Positions 1 through 8,991 of a DNA stretch of 11,154 nt are shown piece after piece. The stretch comes from Sediminibacterium sp. (lineage in GTDB: Bacteria > Bacteroidota > Bacteroidia > Chitinophagales > Chitinophagaceae). The notes beneath the pieces were generated by a model. That model was not told where the DNA came from and did no database searches. It saw only the letters and a list, made by a program, of their open reading frames with translations. Positions within the stretch are counted from its first letter, which is position 1; each line of letters begins with the position of its first letter. The DNA lies in assembly GCA_023256555.1 (NCBI GenBank), contig JALRFB010000014.1:1-11154 (forward strand). The letters are read 5' to 3'. The translations under genes and the position numbers were made by a program.

Positions 1-1426
1 GTGCATTCTCCATTTGAAAACCTTCTGCAGGATATCCTTTAGCATCTTTACGTACAACGGCCGCTAAGAATGTTTTGAAAGGATTGATTTCTTCAACAGG
101 AAAATCTGTACCCAATGGCATCCAATTATTTTCGGCCAATAGTTGTTTAAATGCATAAGCTCCTTTTAAACGCTCAGCACCCAATCTATCACCTGCCCAA
201 TACATATCACTGGTACCATGTGTTGGTTGTACACTTGGAATAATACTATACTTGCCAAAATATTGAAAATCGTCTGGATGAATAATTTGCGCATGCTCTA
301 TTCTCCAACGTTTATCATTTTTACCTTTTAAATATTTAGCATACACTTTTAAAATAGTCCTATTCGCACTATCTCCTATCGCATGTGTACACATTTGAAA
401 ATCAGTATTGATTAATTTGGCAGCTATACTATCAAAATGCGCTTGACTACTTAATAAGAAACCGCCCCAACCTGGCTGATCTGAATAATGTTGTAATAAA
501 CATGCGCCTCTAGAACCCAATGCACCATCACCATATACTTTAATACCTTTTACTTTTAATCTATCAGTGGTATATCCTCCGTTTTTGAAATAAGAAGAGT
601 TATATGAATCTGGATGATCACTTAACATTACATACAAACGCATTTTTAAATCATTGCTTTGTTGTAAAGTATCAATCATTGATACTGCAGTTGGATGCAA
701 ACCACAATCTGTAATAGTTGTTAAACCCGTTGCAAAACAATTAGCTTGTGCAGCAGTCAACCAATTTTTATAATCTTCTTTAGTAGCAGCTGGCACAAAT
801 TTTTCTACTTCACCCACTGCATTATCAATTAATAAACCTGTCAACTTTCCATTAGCTACAACAAAACTTCCTCCCTCAATGGTTTGCCCAACTTTAATAC
901 CCGCTAATTTCAATGCAGCATTGTTGGCAATACTTGCATGTCCATCCACTCTCTCTAAAAGAACAGGTCTATCAGGAAATAAAGAATTCAAAATTTCATT
1001 TGTTGGGAATTGTTTACCAGGAAATCTGTTTTGATCCCAGCCTCTACCCCTGATCCAAGAATTGCCTGGATGTTTTGCAGCAAAATCTTTCACTCTATTA
1101 ATTACTTCATCCCATGAAGACACAAACATTAAATCCACTGCAAACAAAGATTGACCATATCCCACAAAATGGGCATGTGCGTCTATGAATCCAGGATAGA
1201 CTATTGCACCTTCTGCATTCACTACACTATCTGATTTATATTCTTTTAAAATATCATCATTCGTACCCACTGCAACAATCTTACCATCCTGCACTGCCAT
1301 GGCTTCTACTACAGAAAATTGATTGTCTACAGTATAAATTTGAGCATGGTGCACAATTAAATCAACTCTTTGTTGAATACAAGAACTACATGTCACCAAG
1401 ATGAATAAAGTAAATAAAATACGCAT
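1..1426 (-). CDS. YtcJ-like amidohydrolase (Amidohydro_3 type), exported, C-terminus beyond the window
   Basis: The reading frame is open from the ATG at 1426 to the left edge, giving 475 residues without a stop; families of this kind usually run to about 540-580, so the last part is missing. It belongs to the metal-dependent amidohydrolase superfamily. Visible marks are the HAH metal motif at residues 84-86 (after PGFID), IKVYGDGALGSR at 295-306, THAIGD with H348, RIEHAQ with H378, and GTDFPVE with D441. This is the order and spacing of YtcJ-type enzymes, which hydrolyse amide or formamide-like bonds; the substrate cannot be told. The N-terminus is a short hydrophobic stretch ending in VTCSSC (C13 and C16), so it is probably exported and perhaps a lipoprotein, although the lipobox is not canonical. 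The gene starts 54 bp after the AraC-family regulator on the same strand, which suggests cotranscription and possible control by it. No Shine-Dalgarno is visible; the stretch before the ATG is A/T-rich. Confidence 0.9.
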   Translation of the reverse strand, partial: MRILFTLFILVTCSSCIQQRVDLIVHHAQIYTVDNQFSVVEAMAVQDGKIVAVGTNDDILKEYKSDSVVNAEGAIVYPGFIDAHAHFVGYGQSLFAVDLMFVSSWDEVINRVKDFAAKHPGNSWIRGRGWDQNRFPGKQFPTNEILNSLFPDRPVLLERVDGHASIANNAALKLAGIKVGQTIEGGSFVVANGKLTGLLIDNAVGEVEKFVPAATKEDYKNWLTAAQANCFATGLTTITDCGLHPTAVSMIDTLQQSNDLKMRLYVMLSDHPDSYNSSYFKNGGYTTDRLKVKGIKVYGDGALGSRGACLLQHYSDQPGWGGFLLSSQAHFDSIAAKLINTDFQMCTHAIGDSANRTILKVYAKYLKGKNDKRWRIEHAQIIHPDDFQYFGKYSIIPSVQPTHGTSDMYWAGDRLGAERLKGAYAFKQLLAENNWMPLGTDFPVEEINPFKTFLAAVVRKDAKGYPAEGFQMENA

Positions 1427-1480
1427 ATTGTTATTTTTAGAAATTAAAAATAACCAATTAAATGAATAACTAAGGTCAAA

Positions 1481-2404
1481 CTAGTTCAATAATTCACAAG
1501 GCTTTAAGCCTGTGTGCTTTTTAAAAGCAGCTGAGAAATGAGAAATAGACGAATAACCTAATAGTGCAGAAACATCTGTCACACTATACGCTTTTTCATA
1601 CAATAAGTACTTAGCATGTTCCATTCTTTGTTGTTGATAGAAATCAAAAATGGTCGTACCAAACACTTCTTTAAACCCTTTCTTTAAATAACACTCATTC
1701 ATGGCCACTTTTCGGCTTAATTCTTTAATGGTGATAGGGTCTCCAATATGTTGTAATAAAATTTCTCTTGCCTGATAAATACTTTCCTTACCTCTATCAT
1801 CTGCTAAGAACTTACAAGAAAAAGTCAATTCTTTTTCTTCTTCAAAAGCAAAATCCATGCTCTGCAATAATAATTCATGCACTTTGGCATTGATGAAAAT
1901 ATTTTCCATAGATCCAGTATAGCTATGATTCAATACCGCATCTAAACTATTACGAACTCTCACTCCTAATGGGAAGGTTTTTGTGAAAGATTGTAAATGT
2001 TTGAAGGCTAAAATTTCATCCTTAGTGGTAGTCAATTTTACATTATGTGTAAACTGATGTAAAAAAGTAGATGTAAAGTGGAAAGAAAAAACATCCACCG
2101 TTTTATGTGGACCTGCACAATCTTCCGTGGGAACTTGATTACAATTACCACAAACCTTGTTTTCACAGAATCTATTTCCTGATATACAAAATCTTAATTC
2201 TAAAAAATTATCCTTTGGTTGATTCGCACTGTAATGATATATCAACATTCCAGTGTCTTCAGCAGGCCATTTCTGTACACCGTATCTTCTTATACTGTAT
2301 TGAGTTGACCCAGGTATACGCTGATCCTTATGCCACAGCAATTGCATTCCATCAAAAGCAGTGGGCTTTCCCACATTATTCAATAATTCCAGTGTTCGAA
2401 TCAT
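1481..2404 (-). CDS. AraC-family transcriptional regulator with cysteine-rich N-terminal region
   Basis: This is a 307-residue protein of usual AraC/XylS length. The C-terminal third (about 208-305) is the double helix-turn-helix DNA-binding domain: the first HTH lies around ITIKELSRKVAMNECYLKKG (225-244), the second around SVTDVSALLGYSSISHFSAA (274-293), followed by the typical FKKHTGLKP end. The N-terminal part (1-200) is the presumed sensor. It has no recognised cupin signature but holds a cysteine cluster: C73, C80, C85, C88 and C96, with spacing C-x4-C-x2-C-x7-C from C80. That looks able to bind a metal or a cluster, or to act as a thiol switch; this is inference. The stop is TAG at 1481-1483. 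The amidohydrolase follows on the same strand, and gyrB diverges on the other side. A TAATTTTG box sits just upstream of the start. The effector and targets are unknown. Confidence 0.93.
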   Translation of the reverse strand: MIRTLELLNNVGKPTAFDGMQLLWHKDQRIPGSTQYSIRRYGVQKWPAEDTGMLIYHYSANQPKDNFLELRFCISGNRFCENKVCGNCNQVPTEDCAGPHKTVDVFSFHFTSTFLHQFTHNVKLTTTKDEILAFKHLQSFTKTFPLGVRVRNSLDAVLNHSYTGSMENIFINAKVHELLLQSMDFAFEEEKELTFSCKFLADDRGKESIYQAREILLQHIGDPITIKELSRKVAMNECYLKKGFKEVFGTTIFDFYQQQRMEHAKYLLYEKAYSVTDVSALLGYSSISHFSAAFKKHTGLKPCELLN

Positions 2405-2408
2405 AGTA

Positions 2409-2416
2409 CAAAATTA
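2409..2416 (-). promoter_or_regulatory. Candidate -7 box (TAATTTTG) of the AraC-family gene
   Basis: Read on the minus strand, positions 2416 to 2409 match the Bacteroidota -7 consensus TAnnTTTG exactly. The box ends 4 nt before the ATG at 2404, so a transcript from it would have almost no leader. No TTTG -33 element lies at the usual distance (the nearest is 12 nt away), so this may be chance in AT-rich DNA. Confidence 0.3.
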
Positions 2417-2502
2417 ATGTAATAACATCAAAGCGTATAAAAAGGTTCATTTTATGACCAAATAATGACATTTTATTTAAACTATTCTTACCCAACTTAA
2501 GT

Positions 2503-2557
2503 GACCCAAAAATAGGCCCATTAAAGGCCATTTTTAGCCCCATTTTCGGCCTCAATA
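2503..2557. repeat. 11-bp periodic GC-core / AT-tract array upstream of gyrB
   Basis: Five consecutive 11-nt units, starting at 2503, 2514, 2525, 2536 and 2547, each begin with a GC core and end in an A/T run: gacccaaaaat, aggcccattaa, aggccattttt, agccccatttt, cggcctcaata. The three middle units are the most alike. A period near one helical turn puts every AT tract on about the same face of the DNA, an arrangement known to favour intrinsic bending. The array lies about 70-125 bp upstream of the gyrB -7 box and about 100-150 bp from the regulator start. Its role, if any, is inference. Confidence 0.45.
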
Positions 2558-2628
2558 GTATTCACATTTGAACTTATTTGGGGATAACTAAAGCAGTGTC
2601 AAATTATACCACAAACCCTTAATTTTCT

Positions 2629-2636
2629 TAAGTTTG
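2629..2636 (+). promoter_or_regulatory. Probable gyrB -7 box (TAAGTTTG)
   Basis: The sequence matches the Bacteroidota TAnnTTTG consensus exactly. Transcription would be expected to start around 2641-2644, which leaves only about 5-8 nt before the ATG at 2649 but about 38-41 nt before the ATG at 2682. This supports the downstream start for GyrB. A matching -33 TTTG is not visible at 17-23 nt, so the promoter is only moderately supported. Confidence 0.45.
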
Positions 2637-2648
2637 TATGCATGTTGA

Positions 2649-4656
<2,008 letters not shown>

Positions 4657-4723
4657 ATGATGATTTTTCACAATAAATAACCTACTTTCAGTACAGCAAT
4701 TTAAACACTTAAATTTATACAAA

Positions 4724-4930
4724 ATGGACACTTCAAAAATGATCAAAGCTTATTGCTTAAAAACTAAAGAAAAAAATGTACCAATGCATGACGCTGTAAT
4801 TACAAAAACTGCTAAAGGCGGTTATATGGCTGGTGGTCATGACGGTAAAGGAAATAAAATGGCAGCTATCTTAAGCGAAGCAAATGCTTTAAAAGCAATC
4901 GCTGATGGTGTTGCTAAGAAGGGTTTTTAG
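4724..4930 (+). CDS. Small basic protein of unknown function (68 residues)
   Basis: The frame runs from the ATG at 4724 (a second ATG, giving MIKAYC, is at 4739) to TAG at 4928-4930. The product is lysine-, glycine- and alanine-rich, without a signal peptide or membrane segment, so it is probably cytoplasmic. The middle part, KTAKGGYMAGGHDGKGNKMA (28-47), is followed by a predicted helix (ILSEANALKAIADGVAKKGF). The opening AYCLKTKEK and the later GNKM remind me of the small DUF5679-type proteins, which read AYCVKC in the same place, but here only one cysteine (C11) remains, so the zinc-ribbon cysteines would be lost; this is a resemblance from memory and unproven. It lies 67 bp after gyrB on the same strand and ends before two terminator-like hairpins. 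The non-random composition and clean boundaries make it a likely real gene, but I do not recognise its function. Confidence 0.75.
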   Translation: MDTSKMIKAYCLKTKEKNVPMHDAVITKTAKGGYMAGGHDGKGNKMAAILSEANALKAIADGVAKKGF

Positions 4931-4967
4931 GAATTAACAACTCGGTGAGATAATTCCTTATTTCATC

Positions 4968-4983
4968 AGACGCTTTCGCGTCT
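4968..4983 (+). terminator. Hairpin, first of two terminator-like structures
   Basis: AGACGC (4968-4973) pairs with GCGTCT (4978-4983) around a TTTC loop. A pyrimidine-rich stretch ending in a run of T (4996-5001) follows. It lies 37 bp after the stop of the 68-residue gene. The opposite strand would carry a GAAA tetraloop but no U-tract, so termination is expected only for rightward transcripts. Confidence 0.5.
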
Positions 4984-5001
4984 TCTTCTCTTATGATTTT
5001 T

Positions 5002-5040
5002 TCAGGGCCACCCATAAACGGTGGCCCTGATTCATTTTTA
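5002..5040 (+). terminator. Strong stem-loop terminator between the convergent gyrB-side genes and mfd
   Basis: TCAGGGCCACC (5002-5012) and GGTGGCCCTGA (5020-5030) form a perfect 11-bp GC-rich stem with a 7-nt loop, followed by ttcattttta. It ends the rightward transcript. On the minus strand the stem is followed by A residues, so it would not be a classic terminator for mfd. Confidence 0.7.
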
Positions 5041-5067
5041 AGGCTAACTCACTTCCACCCATAAACG
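5008..5067. repeat. 13-nt direct repeat (ccacccataaacg)
   Basis: The 13-mer occurs at 5008-5020, inside the strong hairpin, and again at 5055-5067. The following bases are also similar (gtggccctgattcattttta versus agtgcctcgattattttta). The second copy has lost the ability to form the long stem. It looks like a decayed duplication of the terminator next to the mfd stop codon. Confidence 0.6.
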
Positions 5068-5083
5068 AGTGCCTCGATTATTT

Positions 5084-8000
5084 TTAACTTGTCGCCACCC
5101 CACTATACATTTTCTGTAGCACTCGATGACAATCTTCCATTGTCGCAATATCTTTGATGACCAACACAAATAATTTACCTACTTGCTTGAAGTGAGCATT
5201 GTTCATAGATGTTTGCGTAAAGGCTAATAGATTCTTAAACAAAGCACTTTCAAAATAAGGCGAATCTGGACGGTTGATAAAATAACATCTCAAAGTGGAT
5301 TCTTTCAAAGTCATTTTTTCAAAGCCTAATGCAATGGCAATTTTTCTGGCTCTTACTGTTTCAAATAAATCAGCTACCGATTTAGGCATCGGCCCAAACC
5401 TATCGACCATCTCTTCTTTCATGGCAATTAACTCTTCTTCATTTTCTGATTGATCTAATCTAGTATATAATGAAAGTCTTTCTCCAATATTTTCTACATA
5501 GCTATCCGGAATCATGATTTCCAAATCTGTATCAATGGTACAATCCTGCACATAATCATCTTGTTGACTAATCTCTTCTTGGAATAATGCTGCGAAGTCT
5601 GAGCGCTTTAATTCTCTTACTGCTTCCGCCAATATCTTTTGATACATTTCAAAACCAATCTCTACCATAAAACCACTTTGCTCCCCACCTAATAAATTTC
5701 CAGCACCTCTAATATCCAAATCACGCATGGCAATCTGGAATCCGCTTCCTAATTCACTAAACTGTTCTAATGTTTGTAATCTTTTTCTTGAATCGTCTGG
5801 TAAAGTACTTATTGGAGGTGCCAATAAATAACAGAAAGCTTTTTTATTACTTCTACCTACCCTACCTCTTAATTGATGCAAATCACTTAAACCAAATTGA
5901 TGCGCATTATTGACGATAATCGTATTCACATTAGGAATGTCTACACCACTCTCCACTATATTGGTACAAACTAATACATCATACCTTCTTTCAATGAAAT
6001 CTAAAATCTTTTCTTCTAATTGATGCCCTTCTAATTGACCATGTGCATAGCCAATACTCAAATCAGGACAAAGTCTTTGAATCATTGCACACATTTCCGC
6101 TAAACCTTGCACTCTATTATGTATAAAAAATACCTGCCCACCTCTTTCAGTTTCAAAATAGATGGCCTCTCTAATAACATCTTCATGAAATACTTGTACT
6201 TCTGTATGAATAGGTTGCCTGTTAGCAGGAGCTGTATTAATAATGCTCAAATCTCTTGCACCCATTAAACTAAAATGCAAGGTTCTTGGAATAGGTGTTG
6301 CAGTCAATGTCAAGCAATCTACCGTGGTTCTTAAAGTTTTTAATTTCTCTTTATGTGCTACCCCAAATTTTTGCTCTTCATCAATCACCATTAATCCTAA
6401 ATCTTTAAACTGAACATCTTTACCCAAAATACCATGCGTACCCACTAATATATCAATCTTACCTTCTTTTACTTTTTGAATCGTTTCTTTTTTCTGTGCA
6501 GCAGTTTTAAATCGATTGACATAGTCCACTGTTACAGGGAAGTCTTTTAATCTTTCTTTGAAGGTTTTATAATGTTGGAATGCAAGAATAGTAGTAGGCA
6601 CCAAGACTGCAACCTGTTTGCCATCAATGGCCGCCTTGAATGCTGCACGAATAGCAACTTCTGTTTTTCCAAAGCCTACATCTCCACAAACCAATCTATC
6701 CATGGGTGCTGTATGTTCCATGTCTTTTTTCACATCAGCTATGGCCTTTGCTTGATCGATTGTGTCTTCATACATAAAAGATGCTTCCAACTCATGCATC
6801 ATATAATTATCTGGGGTAAATGCAAAACCGGCCTGCGCTTTTCTTTGAGCATATAATTTTATCAAGTCAAAAGCAATGGTTTTAACTTTTGCTTTTGTTT
6901 TGTCTTTTAACTTCACCCATGCATCTGAACCTAACTTATTAATTTTAGGCGGGGCACCTTCCTTGCCAGTATATTTAGATATTTTATGCAGAGAATTAAT
7001 ATTCACATATAAAATATCACTGTCTTTATAAATAATACGAACAGCTTCCTGCATTACTCCCTTCACTTCCAATTTTTGCAAACCACTATAAACACCCACT
7101 CCATGATCAATATGCGTTACATAATCTCCGGGAGCTAAATCACGCAAGGTTCTTAAAGTAATGGCCTTACTCTTGGTATAAGCTTGTTTTACTTTGTATT
7201 TATGGTATCGCTGGAATATTTGATGGTCTGTATAGCATACCATTTTATGATCATGATCTATAAAACCTTCATGAATATTTTTTACAATAGGTGTAAACTG
7301 AATCTCTGTTTTTAAATCGGTGAAAATAGCATGCAAACGCTCTAATTGTTTTGCTTGTTCTGCAAAAATAAAAATAGCATAGCCTTTTTTTTCAAAGGAT
7401 TGCAAATTCTCAATCAATAATTGAAACTGTCTATTAAACGCAGGCTGTACCTGTGTATTGAAAACAACTTTCTGCTTTGATAAATGTGGCTGATAGCCAA
7501 ATTCAATGATATTTTTACTGACTAAAACTTCTTCTGTCAAATCCACTCCTATAAAATCATCTTGTGTTGTAAGTTTTTGATGTGGATCATTTTCATCCAT
7601 CACTGGCTTCCCCCCATGATGTTCTATATAATCTTGCAATGCCTCAGCCTGATCAATTCCTTTTTGTTTGATAACATCCCAATCTTTCAACCACACTACC
7701 GTATCATTGGTTAGAAAATCTAATAAGGGAATTTTTTCTGTGTCTTCAAACTGAGTAGTCACATTAGGAATAATATTGACTTGTAACAATTTGCGTTCAC
7801 TTAATTGGGTTGCTGGATCAAACAATCTGATACTATCCACTTCTTCTCCAAATAATTCAATACGATAAGGCTTTTCATTACCAAAAGAATAGATATCAAA
7901 AATACCTCCTCTTAATGCAAACTGTCCAGGCTCATACACAAAATCGGTTCTTTCAAAACCATAGTCTACCAATTGTTGCATCAATTGATTTAAATTAAGT

Positions 8001-8473
8001 GTATCATTGGTTTTTAATTGAATGATATTTTGCTGTAAAGTCTTGGGTAAAATAACTTTTTCAAAAATAGCTTCCGGATAACTTACTATAATTTTCTTAT
8101 TGCCACCCATGGATATCTTTGTCAATGCCTCCGTTCTTAACATCACGTGCGAAGGATTTAACAAACTAAAATTCTGTGGTGTCTTAAATGAAGACGGAAA
8201 ATAAAATAAGTCCAAAGCTTCCGTCAAACTCTCAACAGAGTTGAAGAAATAAGCAGCTTCTTCTGCATCATTTAAAACTATCAAGTGATTTAAACCTGCA
8301 GTTGACTCATTTTTAAAGATCGCTTCTATGATAAAAGCTGTAGAGGAACCATATAAGTTTTGAAGAAAAAATTGAGCGGGCTTATTTTGCGAACCGGACA
8401 TAGTTATCCCGTCCACCAAGCTTTTTAGGAGGGGGGAATTATGAAACCTGTCAAACAAAGATTGTTCATTCAT
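5084..8473 (-). CDS. mfd: Transcription-repair coupling factor Mfd
   Basis: Mfd displaces RNA polymerase stalled at DNA lesions and recruits UvrA, coupling transcription to nucleotide excision repair. The protein has 1129 residues, close to the 1148 of E. coli. Domains in order: UvrB-like N-terminal module (about 30-290, with RGGIFDIYSFG at 188-198); CarD-like RNA polymerase-interacting domain (about 445-505, PGDYVTHIDHGVGVYSGL); the two-lobed translocase with Walker A GDVGFGKT (597-604), DEEQ box (698-701), TATPIPRT (724-731) and motif VI HQLRGRVGR (866-874); the TRG motif region (about 905-935); and the C-terminal autoinhibitory TRCF domain (about 975-1115). All catalytic motifs are intact. 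It starts at the ATG at 8473 and ends with TAA at 5084-5086. A small secreted-protein gene lies 27 bp upstream on the same strand, but an exact TAnnTTTG box in that gap suggests mfd also has its own promoter. It is convergent with gyrB. Confidence 0.98.
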   Translation of the reverse strand: MNEQSLFDRFHNSPLLKSLVDGITMSGSQNKPAQFFLQNLYGSSTAFIIEAIFKNESTAGLNHLIVLNDAEEAAYFFNSVESLTEALDLFYFPSSFKTPQNFSLLNPSHVMLRTEALTKISMGGNKKIIVSYPEAIFEKVILPKTLQQNIIQLKTNDTLNLNQLMQQLVDYGFERTDFVYEPGQFALRGGIFDIYSFGNEKPYRIELFGEEVDSIRLFDPATQLSERKLLQVNIIPNVTTQFEDTEKIPLLDFLTNDTVVWLKDWDVIKQKGIDQAEALQDYIEHHGGKPVMDENDPHQKLTTQDDFIGVDLTEEVLVSKNIIEFGYQPHLSKQKVVFNTQVQPAFNRQFQLLIENLQSFEKKGYAIFIFAEQAKQLERLHAIFTDLKTEIQFTPIVKNIHEGFIDHDHKMVCYTDHQIFQRYHKYKVKQAYTKSKAITLRTLRDLAPGDYVTHIDHGVGVYSGLQKLEVKGVMQEAVRIIYKDSDILYVNINSLHKISKYTGKEGAPPKINKLGSDAWVKLKDKTKAKVKTIAFDLIKLYAQRKAQAGFAFTPDNYMMHELEASFMYEDTIDQAKAIADVKKDMEHTAPMDRLVCGDVGFGKTEVAIRAAFKAAIDGKQVAVLVPTTILAFQHYKTFKERLKDFPVTVDYVNRFKTAAQKKETIQKVKEGKIDILVGTHGILGKDVQFKDLGLMVIDEEQKFGVAHKEKLKTLRTTVDCLTLTATPIPRTLHFSLMGARDLSIINTAPANRQPIHTEVQVFHEDVIREAIYFETERGGQVFFIHNRVQGLAEMCAMIQRLCPDLSIGYAHGQLEGHQLEEKILDFIERRYDVLVCTNIVESGVDIPNVNTIIVNNAHQFGLSDLHQLRGRVGRSNKKAFCYLLAPPISTLPDDSRKRLQTLEQFSELGSGFQIAMRDLDIRGAGNLLGGEQSGFMVEIGFEMYQKILAEAVRELKRSDFAALFQEEISQQDDYVQDCTIDTDLEIMIPDSYVENIGERLSLYTRLDQSENEEELIAMKEEMVDRFGPMPKSVADLFETVRARKIAIALGFEKMTLKESTLRCYFINRPDSPYFESALFKNLLAFTQTSMNNAHFKQVGKLFVLVIKDIATMEDCHRVLQKMYSGVATS

Positions 8474-8484
8474 CGCTCAGGCTG

Positions 8485-8492
8485 CAAAGATA
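8485..8492 (-). promoter_or_regulatory. Candidate mfd -7 box (TATCTTTG)
   Basis: On the minus strand, positions 8492 to 8485 match TAnnTTTG exactly, inside the 27-bp gap between the upstream gene and mfd and 11 nt before the mfd ATG. No -33 TTTG stands at the proper distance. If real, mfd can be transcribed independently of the upstream gene. Confidence 0.35.
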
Positions 8493-8500
8493 CAGCTATC

Positions 8501-8926
8501 CTAATAAATGGCCTTTGAATTTACCAATATGTCTACTCTCTGCCATTGTCTAGGGCTAATTACAATGTTACTTGGTTGATTGTAATGATTAAATGAAGGA
8601 ATAAAATAACCATCATATGCCCCTACTAAAACAACATAATTTCCTGCTGACAAATGACATTTAAAATATCCTTTGTTATCTGTTTCAATAATTTTTACTG
8701 GCTTTTGTTGAACAGATTTACACCACTGACCATCAAGGCCAATTAAATCTTCAATTCCCAATTTTTTAAATAAATACAATTTGGTTTTAAGTGGTTGCCC
8801 CTTATTACTAGCGTGATTTTGGATACCCATTTGATTCCCCCTAGCTTCACTTAGAAAACCTTCTATACCTTGCCTTGGTTGTGCCATAGTAGAAAGCAAT
8901 AATATGTAGGCTAAAAAGAATTTCAT
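8501..8926 (-). CDS. Small secreted protein with carboxypeptidase-regulatory-like beta domain
   Basis: The product has 141 residues. A signal peptide is visible (MKFFLAYILLLSTMA, cleavage likely after A15 before Q16), so it is exported to the periplasm or cell surface. The mature part opens with GIEGFLSEARGNQMG (20-34) and continues to a single beta-sandwich-like unit: PLKTKLYLFKKL, then ETDNKGYFKCHLSAGNYVVL (81-100), the 'tdn-kG-f-l-aG-Y-v' pattern of carboxypeptidase-regulatory-like and related domains, which are common in exported Bacteroidota proteins. Two cysteines (C69, C90) could form a disulfide. No catalytic motif is present. It lies 27 bp upstream of mfd on the same strand and shares a 65-bp divergent region with the secreted protease. 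The link to mfd is probably only positional. A structural, adhesive or envelope role is possible, but its function is unknown. Confidence 0.82.
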   Translation of the reverse strand: MKFFLAYILLLSTMAQPRQGIEGFLSEARGNQMGIQNHASNKGQPLKTKLYLFKKLGIEDLIGLDGQWCKSVQQKPVKIIETDNKGYFKCHLSAGNYVVLVGAYDGYFIPSFNHYNQPSNIVISPRQWQRVDILVNSKAIY

Positions 8927-8957
8927 AACTAGTAAATAGATAAGTTAAAGTTATGCA

Positions 8958-8987
8958 TTTGTTTGTTGAGATTTCATTGTAATTTTA
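8958..8987 (+). promoter_or_regulatory. Candidate promoter of the subtilase gene
   Basis: TTTG at 8958-8961 and TAATTTTA at 8980-8987 (one mismatch to TAnnTTTG) are separated by 18 nt, close to the Bacteroidota -33/-7 spacing. The -7 element ends 4 nt before the ATG at 8992, so the transcript would be nearly leaderless. On the other strand a similar TAACTTTA (8953 to 8946) faces the small secreted-protein gene, so the two promoters would be back to back in 65 bp. Confidence 0.35.
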
Positions 8988-8991
8988 GCTT

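Noticed and set aside
1204..1404. Plus-strand open frame opposite the amidohydrolase N-terminus
   Set aside because: It is an antisense shadow of the region coding the signal sequence and the first beta domain of the amidohydrolase.
2107..2406. Plus-strand open frame opposite the AraC-family gene
   Set aside because: It is antisense to a clearly coding region, its translation shows no recognisable motif, and its composition reflects the opposite strand's codons.
5041..5083. Intrinsic terminator for mfd on the minus strand
   Set aside because: Only short interrupted stems (GGC/GCC and ACTC/GAGT) can be drawn, and the bases after them are A-rich rather than U-rich.
6572..6856. Plus-strand open frame inside mfd
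   Set aside because: It is the antisense shadow of the Mfd translocase domain; the translated sequence is cysteine- and histidine-rich without a sensible pattern.
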